Positions 1 through 12,859 of a stretch of DNA of 64,000 nucleotides are shown here, piece after piece. Source of the DNA: Taenia hydatigena (lineage: Eukaryota > Platyhelminthes > Cestoda > Cyclophyllidea > Taeniidae); the NCBI GenBank assembly GCA_036345935.2, contig JADWOT020000006.1:1613493-1677492 (forward strand), given 5' to 3'. Position numbers and translations under genes: made by a program. The stretch's first letter is position 1. Each line of letters opens with the position of its first letter. Under the pieces are notes generated by a model that saw nothing but the letters and a program-made list of their open reading frames with translations, did no database searches and had not been told where the DNA came from.

Positions 1-21
1 AGGAGGGTCGAATCATTTCAC

Positions 22-3000
22 CCACAGAAAAATGCAACCATTTGATGCATGGCTGATTTTAAATAGTTTCAGTTTAGGCAAATAAGACCCACCATCCAAT
101 ATTTCATCCGTAAGAGTAAAAAACGTTGCAGTTGTATGCCTGTCCGACTTCTTTCTCTTATCCAATATGATGCAGTGAATCTTGTCACTTTGTACCCTTG
201 CAAAAGCAACCGAATCTATCTTATTCTCATGAACTAAAATAAAAAGGCTTGGTGAATATAATTTGCATTAAATGTTGGGGCTTTTAGAGGTGTTTTTGAC
301 GCACTTATATAACCGATCGGTTGAAATTCCTTCCGCGGTTCACAGGAGATAAAGTAGACATTTGGTTCTGATCCTGTGACAAGCAATACATCTCCTTTCT
401 CATCCACACTAAAATGTCATTTTATACGATTTTAAAGATGAATGACTCCGTTCCGTAATGCGTCTTAGAAGCAAAGCTACCGAAATCATTAATGCTAAAT
501 TATCTACATCTACTTTGGAATGATCAGTTCAACAATAATGGCTTCGTGACTAAATCAGAGTTTTTTTTTAAATTAAATAAAACAAGACAAAAACAGACCT
601 TCAAAACTTGCTACTTTTTAAAACTTCAGTATTTGTGTATTCATAAGGGGACTTTTTCGATAGCTAATGTAGGGACCGGATTACTGACTTCATAGAAATT
701 ACAAAGCGGGGAGATATTCGATCTCACATTGAATACTACAGTCCTTATGAGACTAATAAACCCAACTTTTAGAGTGATCTGGTAGGAAACGAAGAAGTCG
801 AGGTCACACACAAGAGACAGCCTTACTAGATTTCTTCGATGGCTGATTGGAAGATTTGACGTGTTGGCATGATTCGAGGTGTAAAGCGATCCATCCAGTA
901 GACAACGCAAAGTGCGCCATTTTGGAGACCCACTACGGTCAATGGCAGTCCGGGTATAGCCTTCATACAAGTGGCCTATACAACACCGAAAATAACTAGG
1001 TGGTATAAAACTTAAGCCCTTTGGGAAATTTCTGGAGGACTCGAGACTTTTGGCATTTTTGTAGGAAAAAATGGGTGCTATGAATCACTTACAGCGCTGG
1101 AGAACTCCAAACAACAAATTTGTACGCCTGTCTCAGCACACCACAGCACAACTTGTCCGTTCGCGTTGCAAGTCTGTAGTTAGGGTAACACATACCTCAG
1201 CAAATTTGTGTTTTGAAATTCTGTTATTATGCAAATGATGGGTGAATTTGATTATATTGGACAGGTCATCATCTGGAGCGCCTGTGACCACATTTAGTAA
1301 AGTCGGGGTCTCCTGCAGCAGGAGGCCTTTCAGGTCAACCGCGACTCAATTTCAACATAAACTGCATGACGTCCCCAATCACCTGTGCTTCAGGCACTCC
1401 CATCTCTCTGTATGTTTATAAACAATGTACTTCTAGGCGTTCGCGTCCAATCCCATCAACATAGGTAACCAAGGAAATATAGTTAGATTTACTACTGAAT
1501 TATATTAGTAGCTTATTGTATTCTTTTAACATTTAATTTATTAAAAATAGTACGCTAGATGCGTTGTTCTAATTTCAAAAATTGGCTTTCTTATAAATCA
1601 ATATTTTGTATAGTACATCTTAATTTACTCACCACAAAGTAGGGATCATCCTCAATATTTATTCCACATATTCCAGTAAAAGGTGACACATTTGTCCTCA
1701 TCTCCTTTATCAGTTGTAATGAGAGTTTTAGACTCAATTCTTTGTTTAAATTAGCCTGAAAAACTTGAACCAGACCCGATTTGCGAAGAATTGCGAAATT
1801 CTGGTAGCTTGGGCATGCAGACATGTGAATGATACCATTATGGCCACTTTTAAGAGCTACAAATACTTCTTCATCCAAAAATTTGGTCTCCGATAGAGCA
1901 ATTCGCTGCAGAGTGCTAAGGAAACTTGAAGAGAGATTTGGATTGGAAAGAGATGTTGGTGCTACTAGTCCGACTGGTGGGACATCATTATTTTTAACTT
2001 TTAACCAGTCCAGACACCTCAGCCGACCATCTGCACCGCCACACAGGATTCCATCCATTGTGTATATTAAGTTGTCCACATCACCTGCCTTTAGCGCCAT
2101 TCTCTCTTCTTTCTCTTGTTGCTCCGTATATTCAACATCAGTGTTTAGTAAATTTGGGCTGAAAATAACTCCAGTAGCCATGGATGCAATATCAACCTAC
2201 ATGAAACGACAATCAGCTCATTAATATTAACTGCCCACCATGAATAGATTACCGCCCCTGCAGCCAAATATAGCAAAGCCTTCTTTGGTCCAAGTAAGGC
2301 TTATGGACTTCATGCGTTTCGCGTTGTCCTTGTAATTTTGCAGCTCATCATAGCCCTCCCTTAGTACGCCTAAATTATAAAAGACAATGGAATAAGGTTA
2401 AGTCAGCTACCCGAAACAACCTCTCTCATGGGTTGATAGACATTGGGATTTTCCTCCTGTTCAATCAGCTCAAGAGGAGAGTTATCTTGTGGCTCTTCGT
2501 AGAACCCAACACGTGCATCAATACGGGGGACAGCAGTTTCACTAGAAACTACTTGACATTTAAGATCACGTACTTGCAAGAGAGGTGATGATTTTCCCCA
2601 TATGATTCAAGCGTCCAAACGTAAATGTACCTTTCAGTAGCTCCGACGATTTTGTTTTCATTAGTGGGACAAAATCCAAAAATATCTGGGCAGACAAAGT
2701 TTAACCGTGCTTCTATGAGTAGCTCAGCCTCCATGTAGTTCCAAATAGTAAGGATGTTGTTCCTTATTGAAGTAATACATGCCAGGAGATTTCGATGCGA
2801 AAAGGTCAGATGGAGAACTTGAGTGTTTTTTGTTCCTATTTAATTGCTCCATCTTAGAGCCATCAACACTTACTGCCAATAAACTTTGTTTGAAAACTTG
2901 GAAAGTTAATCAGAACAACTTTTCCAGCCCTTATATTTGTCTCAGCAATAGCAAGCACAGGATTAATAGGATGTGTAGCTAGAACAGTCTCATTAGCACT

Positions 3001-3124
3001 ATCGTAATGATATGCCAAAGTTTCCCCATTTATGCGAGTAAATCGAAGATAATTGCCTGACTTCAAGCAGATCGTTTGGCTATTTATAAACTGAACAGCA
3101 CTATTTGATACGCCCTGAGTCCAT
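22..3124 (-). CDS. CFAP43: CFAP43 (WDR96) cilia- and flagella-associated protein, N-terminal WD part, 3' end off the window
   Basis: CFAP43 is an axonemal WD-repeat protein of motile cilia and sperm flagella, part of the tether linking the inner dynein arm f head to doublet microtubules. Exons read on the minus strand: 2874-3124 (WTQGVSNSAVQF..TICLKSGNY, which aligns with the CFAP43 amino terminus), 2574-2835 (..NNILTIWNYMEAEL), about 2410-2550, about 2250-2370 (SISLTWTKEGFAIFGC), about 1634-2190 (ending near NIEDDPYFVV), about 1092-1185 (GQVVLWCAETGVQ), about 830-1000 (LTVVGLQNGALCVVYW), 305-408 (EKGDVLLVTGSEPNVYFI) and about 22-233. Introns between them carry GT-AG ends, and the 2836-2873 intron is only 38 nt. 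The codon phase at 3124 implies one more exon upstream that I could not place. The coiled-coil C-terminal half of the protein lies outside. It shares strand and ciliary role with the CIMAP3 gene next to it. Confidence 0.85.
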
Positions 3125-5199
3125 CTAAAAATAAACAAGTTTATTCAACAAGTAACATTGCTATTGCCCCTATGCCAGATCTGATTGCAACGGCAATAAA
3201 ATTTGGCTTATAGCTTACTCAAGATGAAGTAGTTTTTCTGTACTTGTGGCTCATAATAATTTGCGTATTAAATCAAACAGTTTAATAAAGATAAGCATTT
3301 TCACCCAAACATAGGGTTTCGAAGTAATGCCAGTTTTTAATGCCTCAGCTCCACATTATTAAAAATAAACAAGCTCAAAAACTTGGTTACATCTGCTATA
3401 TAGTACTATCAGCCGATAATTCTTGCATCGCAAAAGACTCTTAATCTTGCAAATAAAGTAGTACTTAAGGAGATAATTATCACACATAGGTGAAGATTTC
3501 CAGGTTATTTTGCAATCGTCATGAAAATACGCAAAAACTTTGATGTTACTCTCAAAAAATGCGAATAAAGTCCTATTAAGCCTACAGTTTCAATAACTTA
3601 GTCAATTGGCATCACACTATGCAATCATATTGTCACGAACTTAGCGTCCATTTTAAATTTGCGCGGTCGATAAGACGCTTAAATTAATCTTATTATAAAT
3701 TTGATGTAGGTAATCATCAGCTTACTAAAAAAACTGATTTCCTTTTTTATTTCTGTCATTTAGCTGTTGTCAAATTGAAAAGGTTATTTCTTCGGGGAAT
3801 CACTTAAATACGCATAAAATCGATATTTAGCTTTGCAGTCTAGAGCCAGCTAAAGAGCTTTTATCCGATGGTCAAAGGAGGAAAACTCCATGTAATCGAC
3901 ACATCTCTGGACCGGATGCGTTTCCATAAATGATAATGTGGACCACAGTAATGTACATTTCGCAACCACCACTAATGGCCGAAAGTTGCTGAAATTGTGA
4001 TGCTTTTCTTGCTTTTTTTATGTACCCTTGGCCGAGAGGCAAGAAGACAAAATCAAATCTTGTACTCAACGATAGAATTGAGTCAATCCAAACGTGTTCG
4101 CTGTTGGATGCTTGTGTCCCTAACTCGCTGTGGTTACTAAATAGCCCAAACAATTTGCAGGTCTTAGCATATGATCGAGAAAGACGCTACAGCAGTAGTT
4201 TACTGGTGCATAAGATCAAGTTGCAAAGTGATCAAAATTTACAGCTCAATATCACATATAAATTGAAATTATTGATGTAGAAGTTTGATGTGTTGCTTAA
4301 CCATTCATGCGTTTCGGCGTCCACAAACTTCGCTTTTAATCTGCGAAATTGTTGTCATATCATGCTAGCAGTTAACGAGTTCTTTCCCACCTTGACAATG
4401 TTTGTCTCTCCATGATACTTTAGATTATTGCGGATTCAGGAATACTTCGAATGCTGAAATTGAGTCCCATCATCTGTAGAATACAAAGAAAATGTGTTAA
4501 CCGTATACCTCTCCTGCTTAGGATCCGTGAAAAGTTTCGCCATTGTTGGTGGTTTGCGATGGGTAGGCACCTCAATTGCAGACGACTCTTGCATTCCACT
4601 CCATGAGCGTGCTAGCGTGTTTGAACTTGTGTCTTTGCCTTTCAAAATTGAACGTTTCCAAATTAGCATTAGAAGACGCTGGCTGTACTGTAGATGTTTG
4701 AGATGCCTAGAACTCCAAGAAACGCTCCCATTTGGCTTCTACATGAGCATTATTATTTTGAGGCTAGTTTATGAATAATCCATGATTGGTGGGCAATCGC
4801 GCTCTCGTTTAATATGCCATTGGCAAATATAAGGGCAAGGCCTATCAAAATACTATGAGTGAACGGGCGTGGAGCTGCTTTGTGTCTCTGGAAGTCACCT
4901 AGCATCCACGCACACACACTCCTGACGCTCAGCTTTTCACGCATATTGCCAACTGAAGAAGTCCATAGTAAGGTTTTCGCTTTCTGATTACTTTGATTGC
5001 AAACTGGATAGGATCTAGACTCATGCACATAAATATTAGCATATGGAATACTTATAACAAATAGTATTCTGTGTGAAACCGAGTCATGTGGACAATAGAT
5101 TTTAAACCAAACTCCCAGTATCCAGAGAAGCAAGTAGATTGATTGAAAAATGAGTGTGTTGACAGGTAGATACTTTTTTCTATTTAGGGCGACTTATTT
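3125..5199. other. Spacer between CFAP43 and CIMAP3; missing CFAP43 first exon probably here
   Basis: About 2.1 kb of AT-rich sequence. It should contain the first coding exon and promoter of CFAP43 and the 3' end of CIMAP3. I could not identify the exon. Open frames at 3872-4153, 4436-4669 and 4753-5133 show no family similarity, splice-bounded structure or repeat that I recognise. Confidence 0.5.
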
Positions 5200-6170
5200 T
5201 CATTTTTCATCTTCTTTGAAGTAATTTTCGAAACATCGAAGACGCCTCTGGTACTTTCGCTCCTCATGAAAATAGGGCAACTAAAAGGAAAACGGATTGT
5301 CTGAGACAGCTGAGATTGGGGCATTTTTTGTTTTCTCAGGAACCATTAATTACCTTGTCCGTGTTTGCACAAACTGTGCTTTTAAAAGTGATTTGAGGAA
5401 GGTTAATCGGCTTCAGGTTCGTATCTCGCTGCCAATCGAATTGCCTATGCTTCACAAACCAGTTGTAGGTTCCAACGCTGAAACAAATTGATGACTTATA
5501 GACTCAGCTATGTTTCTTAAAACGCAGACTAAAAATTGTCTATCCACCTTGGAGCGTCTTTGCCTCTGGGATCTTCCGGCAAACATCGAGGACATTTTTG
5601 ATTGAATGGATATCGGTTTTGCTTGAATAAAGTTGGTGCGCTAATGTCACTTTGGTAATCAGTCGGACCAGGGACATCATTCTTTTAATGAAAAGATGTG
5701 CGGAGCTTAGCAATTTGAAAAAGAAAAACACTTATCTTAAATCCCTTAAACTCCCATAAATATGGTTTGTAGTCAACGCAAGATTTTATCTCAACAATAA
5801 CTAGCACAACAAAAGTAAAAAATTTGCTTTCACACAACCCCACTCAAATAGTGTTAGTTATCATTGCTATAAAAAACTTTTCTTTGATTTAATTTTGAGC
5901 ATTTTTGAGGTCTACAAACTCACCGTCCCTCGAGTTCCACGTTGTGGTGTAGACCAGCCTCTCGCATTACATGATCTGCTATGCAAATTGTAGGCTATTG
6001 TGTTGTACTATAGGATGCATCTGTGTTACCGACGCAAATACCTCCATGTCGTAGGTACCAGGACCCAAGTTCGGATGGTCATTTTTGATTGGATATAAGA
6101 TTCCGAGTCTACTTGGCACCGTTTTTTCAGCAAAAGTCTTGCGTTCACTACAGGTTCCAAAGTTAAACAT
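5200..6170 (-). CDS. CIMAP3: CIMAP3 / pitchfork (PIFO), ciliary microtubule-associated protein, five exons
   Basis: Pitchfork-family proteins associate with microtubules at the base of cilia and in vertebrates take part in cilium disassembly. I joined exons 6042-6170, 5924-6007, 5548-5681, 5354-5477 and 5200-5280; the phases agree at every junction and give 183 residues, close to the vertebrate protein of about 190. Start is the ATG at 6170, giving MFNFGTCSERKTF, which matches the family opening (FGTC..RK.F). Further conserved stretches are LGPGTYDME, IAYNL, a VPGPTDY repeat followed by KQNRYPFN, SVGTYNWF, and a basic, aromatic tail ending FENYFKEDEK. GPGTY and SVGTYN are sperm-tail PG-rich type motifs. 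The first intron (6008-6041) is just 34 nt, while the others are 242, 70 and 73 nt. The gene is tandem with CFAP43. An upstream non-coding exon is possible. Confidence 0.85.
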
Positions 6171-7428
6171 ACTTTTTCTTTTACTAAAAATAGCTGAAAT
6201 GCAATTTTTGAACTTTATCGAAGATAGCATTTGCCCCTTATTTACAAATGCAAGCATCAGGTGCCAAAGCTTGATGTATTATTTTTTTGGGGACTTCAAG
6301 ATTCTTACCTTCTAGCTTCGAGATGGTTCTTTTCACTACCTCAAAAACTGTTTTCTTGCATTTATACACTTAACTGTGTCGAAGAAGTACGCAACATTTA
6401 TGATCTCTCGCTACAATTAGAGTGGGAAATCACGCTCCATCCTAAATCTAGAGATGATATAACATAAGAGATATTATTTATAAGACAGTCTATTTTCAAG
6501 TCGTAGCCACAAGAAGGGTAATGCGTACTGTTTGTGCTTTATTTTCAAAAAAGCACATCAATATACAGAACAATTACAGGAAAGGTCGTGCTCCCAGCAA
6601 AAAATCCCTAAATTAAAGCCTATAGATTTAGATGGTGTCAAGATTTTCACAAACTTTTAAAAAACAGGCCCAGATGTTTCTTAGCATAACATAATAGTTT
6701 GTTTGTTTGCATGAGTGAGCTATTATAAATATGAAACTATGGTCGAACGTAGATAAAAAGGAACAACAGCGATTTGATCATGCTAAGGGAACTCTTCTTG
6801 ATTAAGGGTTATACACGATAATTAAGATCCTTTAATTCAACGGTATAAAAAGCTAAGGAATTTAGAATTTTTTGGAAACACACCCTTTAAAGCCTTGATA
6901 GAAGGAGTCACAAGCTAAGTAGCCTGAATTATTTACATGGGGTAATCTTTGAAGGTATTTAATACGTTAGAGCAAGTTGAGTCCTTTTTACAAATCAAAA
7001 TATTTAACATTAAACGCAAGAATGGTCGCCTCTATACAGGACCGTATTTACCCATGACTTTTGGCAAAATCTCGTCGCTGCTGTCATCGTTCATTTAGAC
7101 GCTCGAACACAACGCAAACTCAAGTCGTCACAGCCGCAAGGTCAACAGAAATGAAACAAACTACTAAAAATTATCGGAATTTGAGGATTTGTTGCTAAAT
7201 AATTCAAAGCGAATAGCTAAAAAGAAGCATTAATCCTAAAAACACATGTGCATTAGATAGTAGTACTAATGTTTGCATACCTTAATAATGTGAACATAGA
7301 TCGAAACAACCAAACTGAGATATTCAGAAGCCATAAACAAGACAAAATAATCTGAAATCTTGGTCAAGTAAACACTGTAGTGTAATACTTTGTTCGTTCT
7401 GATGGCCGACTTCGTTTCCTGTTACTTA

Positions 7429-7558
7429 GATAGCCATATTGCATTAGGCGCGCGCGCTGGCCTCCGGGCCATGCCAGCAGCCCTGTTTCCTCTGTTTGTT
7501 GAACATCTATTCTGCTTTAGTGCTATGTCCTCTTTTGCCCTCAAGGAAGCCTCCGGAC
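7429..7558 (+). repeat. Left arm of a large imperfect inverted repeat
   Basis: This arm reappears in reverse orientation at 7733-7856, separated by a spacer of about 170 bp. By eye roughly three quarters of bases match, with exact blocks such as gccatattgc, gggccatgccagcag, cctctgttt and tcaaggaagcc. Both arms keep an open frame when read in the same sense (left arm: GLRAMPAALFPLF; right arm reversed: GLRAMPADQSPLF). The unit may therefore derive from an expressed repeated element or be part of a foldback element. Family unknown. Confidence 0.75.
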
Positions 7559-7732
7559 ACAACATGAACATCAGTTATTGTGCCACTGTAAGCTGTAATT
7601 GCCACGAATCTGAACTTGAATAAGTTAATAATTGCTTTACACTAACGGAGGATTTTTGATAAGGAAACTGGTTATGGGTCACGGTTTGTATAAATTCATT
7701 TCAAAGAAAAAACTAGTTGCCTTGTAGCGTTT

Positions 7733-7856
7733 GGGGGCTTCCTTGAAGTCAAAAGAGGGCATAATGCAAGAGCAGAATGTGTATTCAATAAACAGAGGAG
7801 ATTGGTCTGCTGGCATGGCCCGAAGGCCAGCCCATGCGGCTAGGGCAATATGGCCA
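7733..7856 (-). repeat. Right arm of the same inverted repeat
   Basis: Reverse complement of the left arm with many point differences and no obvious indels over about 120 bp. Read on the minus strand it encodes HIALAAWAGLRAMPA and then SPLFIEYTFC, aligned residue for residue with the left arm. Divergence is too great for a recent foldback duplication. Confidence 0.75.
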
Positions 7857-10110
7857 CGTACGTAACCTTATGCAAAAATCGCAGTCAAAACAAACAAAAT
7901 ATCACAACCTTTTCAATTTCTTACGCCTCCTTTAATTTAGGTCAGGGGATCGCAGCGCTCATAGAATTCCCCGACGAAAAAAGAAGACATAAGTCTCGAA
8001 CAGAATACATGTGTGAGGGAGTGAGGCTACTGAGGGTATAGCGTCCGACGATGGTACAGTGACCAAGACATAAAGTGGCCTCATATCAAAATCTAGAGTT
8101 AAACAAGCAACAAGCTTACTACATAGCCCCTCTCCCCTTCTGTATGTCATTCCCGGCACTACCCTTGGTAAACCTCCCGCGTCAGCCATCACAACATAGC
8201 GCTGAAATAAAACTTTCGTGATCCTACCTTGTCAGTCATCGAAATAGGGCCACCGATCAGTGTTGACAATTCAACTAATATTTGGGTTTCACACGGTTTG
8301 ATAACTGGATTTAGGGACGGTAAATAATTGCCAACCATTACATGTAGGAACACAAACACGAAGGCAAAGTTTCATTAAGTGGACCGAGACTCAACGCAGT
8401 ATTTTGGATTAGGGTTTCCTATTTTTCCTTCTTTTTGCGTTATTTTGACTTTAGAGCTTCCCACTCATGCCTATCAGGGTTCCCTTCAGCTAATAGAGAA
8501 GAGAGAGGCAGTGAAAATTCACTCAATCAACATCTTTATGCAGATGCGGTAACGGGACTCCGGAACAAAACTTTTCTAGCGTCATTTCCATTGGTAGTAG
8601 TGTTCGTGAAGATGTCATTTTCTTCTTCCACCCTACCGGTAGACATCAGCCACCCGACGAAGGCAAAATGGCTGCCTAATTTAATCGCGATCGAAACCAA
8701 CAGTCAACCAAACAGCAAAGTATTGCAGTGATCTTGGAATTTCCAGTCTAAATTTTGCAGGCACATGGACCGAAGTCTCGTGTCGCTACACATGTGGAAC
8801 GATGTGTTGGTGATTAGCGTATTTGGAAAGGCTTGATTGTAGGTTTACTGGATTCTCGTTCAATAACTAACGGAATTAATTTCGAAACGTCCTGATGCTT
8901 TCATTTTGTGTATATCTGCTCATATAGCAAAGCTACAGAAGAGTCAAGATCCCAATTTCATGGCGATCTTGAAGTCGCTTTACTTAAAATTGTCAGTCTC
9001 GTGCAAGTAGTGTAGTTAACTGGCTTGTGATAACACGGTAGTGAACAAGCCGATCTTCCGACGTCTCAGTATTTACGCTCTGTCGACTATTGCGGTAAAG
9101 GTTTTCCTACTTAACTGTTCACCACTCAGTTGCTCCATGGAAACCGGTACTACAAGACCGAGAGAATCCGCTCAACACGACTGCAATCTAGAGCTTAGAT
9201 GTTACAAAGTTTATCATCATCATTTAACCACTCTTGGTCCCATTCCATGATTTACCGAAAACCTTTTCGCAGGAGGTTTAGCTGAAGCTCTTGTCAACAA
9301 CCAATGTTATGTTCACCCTGACTCTAACGTGGTAACCATATTCATTCGACTTCTTTGTTATGGCCCGATTTTGGTGCATTTGACACTACTGATGATTTTA
9401 GAGGCTTGGAGAAAGTGAACACCGATGGCGTGACATTAATACCCTCTCATCAGTACTACTATTGTGTTCGTCCCGTCTAATTAATTCCTGAACAACATGG
9501 CTATTAACTGTTTTTGTCTTGCGGAATTTTATATAAGCAAGCAATAAATACTATGAATAAGTCAGCCGAATCCACAATATGAATACCATTCTAACCTTCT
9601 AATTCATTGCTCTACTTTAACATGCAAGTGCCTATGATCTTTCAGAAACTCTTATAAAACTGAATTTAAGAATGAGAGAGTCTCAAGGCTGTGGCGGCCT
9701 AACACTTTCTAAAAGCAAGAGAAAATGTGATGCTGAAGAGCGAAAATTTTGAAGAGCTTCTACTCATCTTAATATATCGAACAAAAATTTCGGTGGGAAG
9801 GAATCACTATTGTAGACAATTTCTGCCTTTTCCCACCACTGCTATGAGAAGTTTTGATGTTTTTGACATCTATATTATAAGCACAGGCAGATTTTGCGGT
9901 AGCGAAACCGTATCAGTCCCAACTAGAGTCTCCCGGGCTCTATAAGGCATCCGCGTCCAGCCTCGACCAGGTCTAAATAGCTCCTTTGCTCCTTGCTTAC
10001 AAAGTAAACTTAAAGAACATCAGTATTATAACTATGGTATGGTAAAACAAATCCATGGAATTCACCGCATCATATCATCGCTGAGTCAGGCAAGAAGAAA
10101 TTACAATTAC

Positions 10111-10317
10111 TGTAATGCTTGTATTCTTTAAATGTGCTTCGTAGGCGAGAGGCGGGGAAACGATTTGAACTTCGTGGCGGAGCGGCGTGGTGACTCGTAA
10201 GAGCGTGGTCCTTTCCCGTTCCAAAGCGCGTATTTGGCCTCGCTGTACAATTTTCTCCCCCATAATAAAAGTGTCGAAACATGTTCCGACAAGAAGAAAA
10301 AGGAGGAACCCTCTACA
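10111..10317 (+). repeat. 5' LTR of the gypsy element
   Basis: Begins near TGTAATGC at 10111 and ends near CTCTACA at 10317. It aligns with 13832-14056, the second copy carrying a short insertion near its end. A shared core runs from ATTTGGCCTCG to GAAACATGTT and includes an AATAAA at 10264-10269, which would be the element's poly(A) signal. Sequence just downstream (10319 on) would hold the primer-binding site; I could not assign the tRNA. Confidence 0.8.
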
Positions 10318-10329
10318 CTGATGGCAGCG

Positions 10330-11361
10330 TAGGCGGACCTTCACAATTTCAAGGAATGAATTTCGGGGATTGGATGAAAACCGTTAGGCTTAACATCCAC
10401 TTGTACCCTCAGCGGCAGAGGACTCCGCTGATCCTGTACGCTCTCCTGTAAGAGCTTTTCTTCGCAGCGATTGATGCCGGAGTCTCACCTGACTCCGATC
10501 TTGACCAGTGCTGCGAGATACCGGCCCAACTCGTTATCGACCAGCGAGAGGAGTCGCTAGCTAGGGAATTCTTTCTCCGCGGCCAAAAATCAGGCAAAAA
10601 CGACGAGTAATACGCGGGAGTCCTGCAAATCCTCACTGAACGGGCTTTCAGAGGCTACCCACCTAACAAGGTGAAAAGATGGGTGGCTGTTCAATTCAAA
10701 GCCGGAGTCCGACCTCCGTCCATTGCAGCGAAACTCCAGGCCATGAAGACCAGCGATCTCAGCCAGCTGGTTGATGCAGCAACTAGGAGGCGTCAGGAAC
10801 TTTTCCTGACTTCGCCGTCCCGCATGTCCCATTGCCGACTGAATCCCACACGTCCGCGGTGGACTCCTCCGCCCCGTATCTCAAAAGCAGGTGAGCAGCA
10901 CTATTCCTTGCCCTGCTTATCCTCCCATGGTTCTCTCTCATTTATGCGAGTCTCTGGCAAGCTAGAGGGACGCCCCTGCAGTTTCCCCCTTGACTCAGGA
11001 ACAGCCAAGTCATTAGTGAATCCCCAAGCGTTCCCAGAGCTCCGCAATAAGTTTCGCACGGGTCCTCCCCCTGCAAAACTTCTCTCAGCAGAAGGGATTG
11101 AAACGTGGAAAGTCCAATTTATTATGTTCCCCCGAGTTAGTTCGGGACGCGATACTCGGTGTTGACTTCCTTCGTAACACCAAGGCGGTTCTGAATTTCG
11201 CAGAAGGGACATTCGTGACCCAGCAGCATAAGGAAACACCTCAAGTCAGATCCCCTCCCAAAAAGGACGTAGACGAAATCCGTGGCGCCATTTTCGAAGC
11301 TACGGGCATTCCGATCAACGACTTAGATGACCTATGCTCCCAGTTAACACATCACCGATAG
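10330..11361 (+). pseudogene. Broken gag and aspartic protease region of the gypsy element
   Basis: A gag-like stretch reads across about 10340-10800 (for example PPNKVKRWVAVQFKAG) but is interrupted by stops near 10437 and 10607. The longest intact piece is 10671-11165. It continues into a retropepsin-like segment with the active-site motif LDSGTAKSLV near 10990. The frame then shifts to 11098-11361. There is no zinc-knuckle motif that I can point to. Confidence 0.75.
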
Positions 11362-11479
11362 TGAGAGAAAGGAGCTACGCTCATTGCTTAGCAAGTATCC
11401 GAGCATGTTCTCATGACAAAGGGCAAAACTCGGACGAACAAGCATAGTCAAACACACTATTGACACTGGCTAGGCTAGG

Positions 11480-12720
11480 CCGATTTGGCAACCACCCAGA
11501 CGTATACCTCCGCCCCTCCAGGACGAAGTGAAGCGTCTGGTGGAAGAGATGATCAAGGACGAAGTTATAAAACCATCCAAGTCACCATAGGCTTCTCCAA
11601 TTGCACTAGTAAAGAAAAGTGACGGTAGTCTACGGCTGTGCATCGAGTACAGGAAGTTAAATGCCGTAACTAAGGGCGCCTTCCCCTTACCTCATATCAA
11701 CGACTCCTTGGATGCTTTGCATGGATCAAAGTGGTTCTTCACACTAGACTTAAGATCTGGATAGTGGCAAGTAGAAGAGGCGGAAAAAGATAGAGGAAAG
11801 ACGGCTTTCATAGTACCCAACGGGCTTTATGAATTCCAGACAATGCCGTTTGGACTCTGTAACGCCGCAGCCACTTTCCAGCGCCTGATGCAGGCAGCAC
11901 TGATCGGGTTTTTTCGAAACGTTGCATAATTTACCTCGATGACGTCCTCGTTTTCGGTAGAGACGTTCGCGAGCATGGTGCCAATCTCAAACTAGTCCTG
12001 CACCGTCTGCAAGATGCAGGTTTGACCTTGAATCCAGAGAAGTGTCATTTTCTCCGTCGTTCAGTCACATTTCTGGAGCACACAGTCTCGTCAAACGGGA
12101 TGGCAGTCACTGAAGATCACACAAAACAAGTGAGAACCTGGCCAACACCAACTAATCAGGCGGAACTCTGCAGCTTCCTCGGTTTGGCAAACTACTATAG
12201 GCGCTTCGTTAAAGGCTTTGCCAAGATTGCTAGCCCTCTACACAAGCTAACCGAGAAGCAGACAAAGAGGAATTTCAAGTGGGAGAATGAACATGATGAA
12301 GCCTTCAAAGAACTAAAGCGAATGCTTTGCTCCGCTCCGATTTTGGCTTTACCAAATTTCGAGACCGGCGCACCTCCCTTTGTACTAGACACGGACGCCA
12401 GTGACATGGCCGTGGGCGGTGTACTTTGGCAAAGAGACAAAGAAGGTAGGGAACACGTCATTGCCTACGCTAGTGCCAGACTAAACAAAAAAATGAGATA
12501 GAAGAGTGCAACAGAACGTGAACTTTTTGCCATCTATACAATGGTGCGACACTTCAAGCACTACATTATAGCGAGACAGGTCATAGTGAGAACAGACCAT
12601 CAGGCGCAGACCTCATTGAAAACAATGCAGGAGGTTGATCGTTCAGTTGCAACAATATGACCTCACTGTGCAGTACAGAAAAGGAAACTCGCATAGCAAA
12701 GTGGATGCATTATCCTGCAG
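11480..12720 (+). pseudogene. Broken reverse transcriptase and RNase H region of the gypsy element
   Basis: Reverse transcriptase motifs are visible: [42 protein letters not shown] and the catalytic YLDD box ([13 protein letters not shown]) near 11930-11960. Stops occur before ASPIALV (about 11588), after LDLRSG (about 11762) and in the frame after the YLDD area. The connection and RNase H parts (NYYRRFVKGFAKIASPLHKL, then VLDTDASDMAVGGVLW near 12390) lie in the open frame 12022-12501, followed by another stop and frame change. Confidence 0.85.
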
Positions 12721-12859
12721 GCCCCTCTCAGTTGATAGGCGTAGCGGTGTAGTGGCAACCCTGATTTTAAGCGAGCCGACTAAACATCAGTGGAGAAACA
12801 CACAGAGTACAGACTCCGGCACGTCCTTGGTATACGACAGGTTTCTGGCATCCTCGTCC

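Larger units (their letters stand above)
6171..10110. other. Gene-poor intergenic DNA, 3.9 kb
   Basis: This is the upstream region of CIMAP3 followed by the LTR element. No open frame here (for example 7390-7623, 8435-8731, 9041-9250, 9727-9945) resembles a protein I know, and none connects to another by good splice sites. The only structure I can support is the inverted repeat at about 7429-7856. Confidence 0.5.

Noticed and set aside
641..970. Minus-strand open frame of 109 codons
   Set aside because: It overlaps a CFAP43 exon in the wrong frame; the neighbouring frame gives LTVVGLQNGALCVVYW, which aligns with the family.
4436..4669. 77-codon minus-strand frame between CFAP43 and CIMAP3
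   Set aside because: No recognisable domain, and it is matched by an equally long plus-strand frame; no splice-bounded extension could be found.
10070..10344. Minus-strand open frames in the LTR, echoed at 13790-14122
   Set aside because: They look conserved only because the two LTRs are copies of each other; the sense of the element is the opposite strand.
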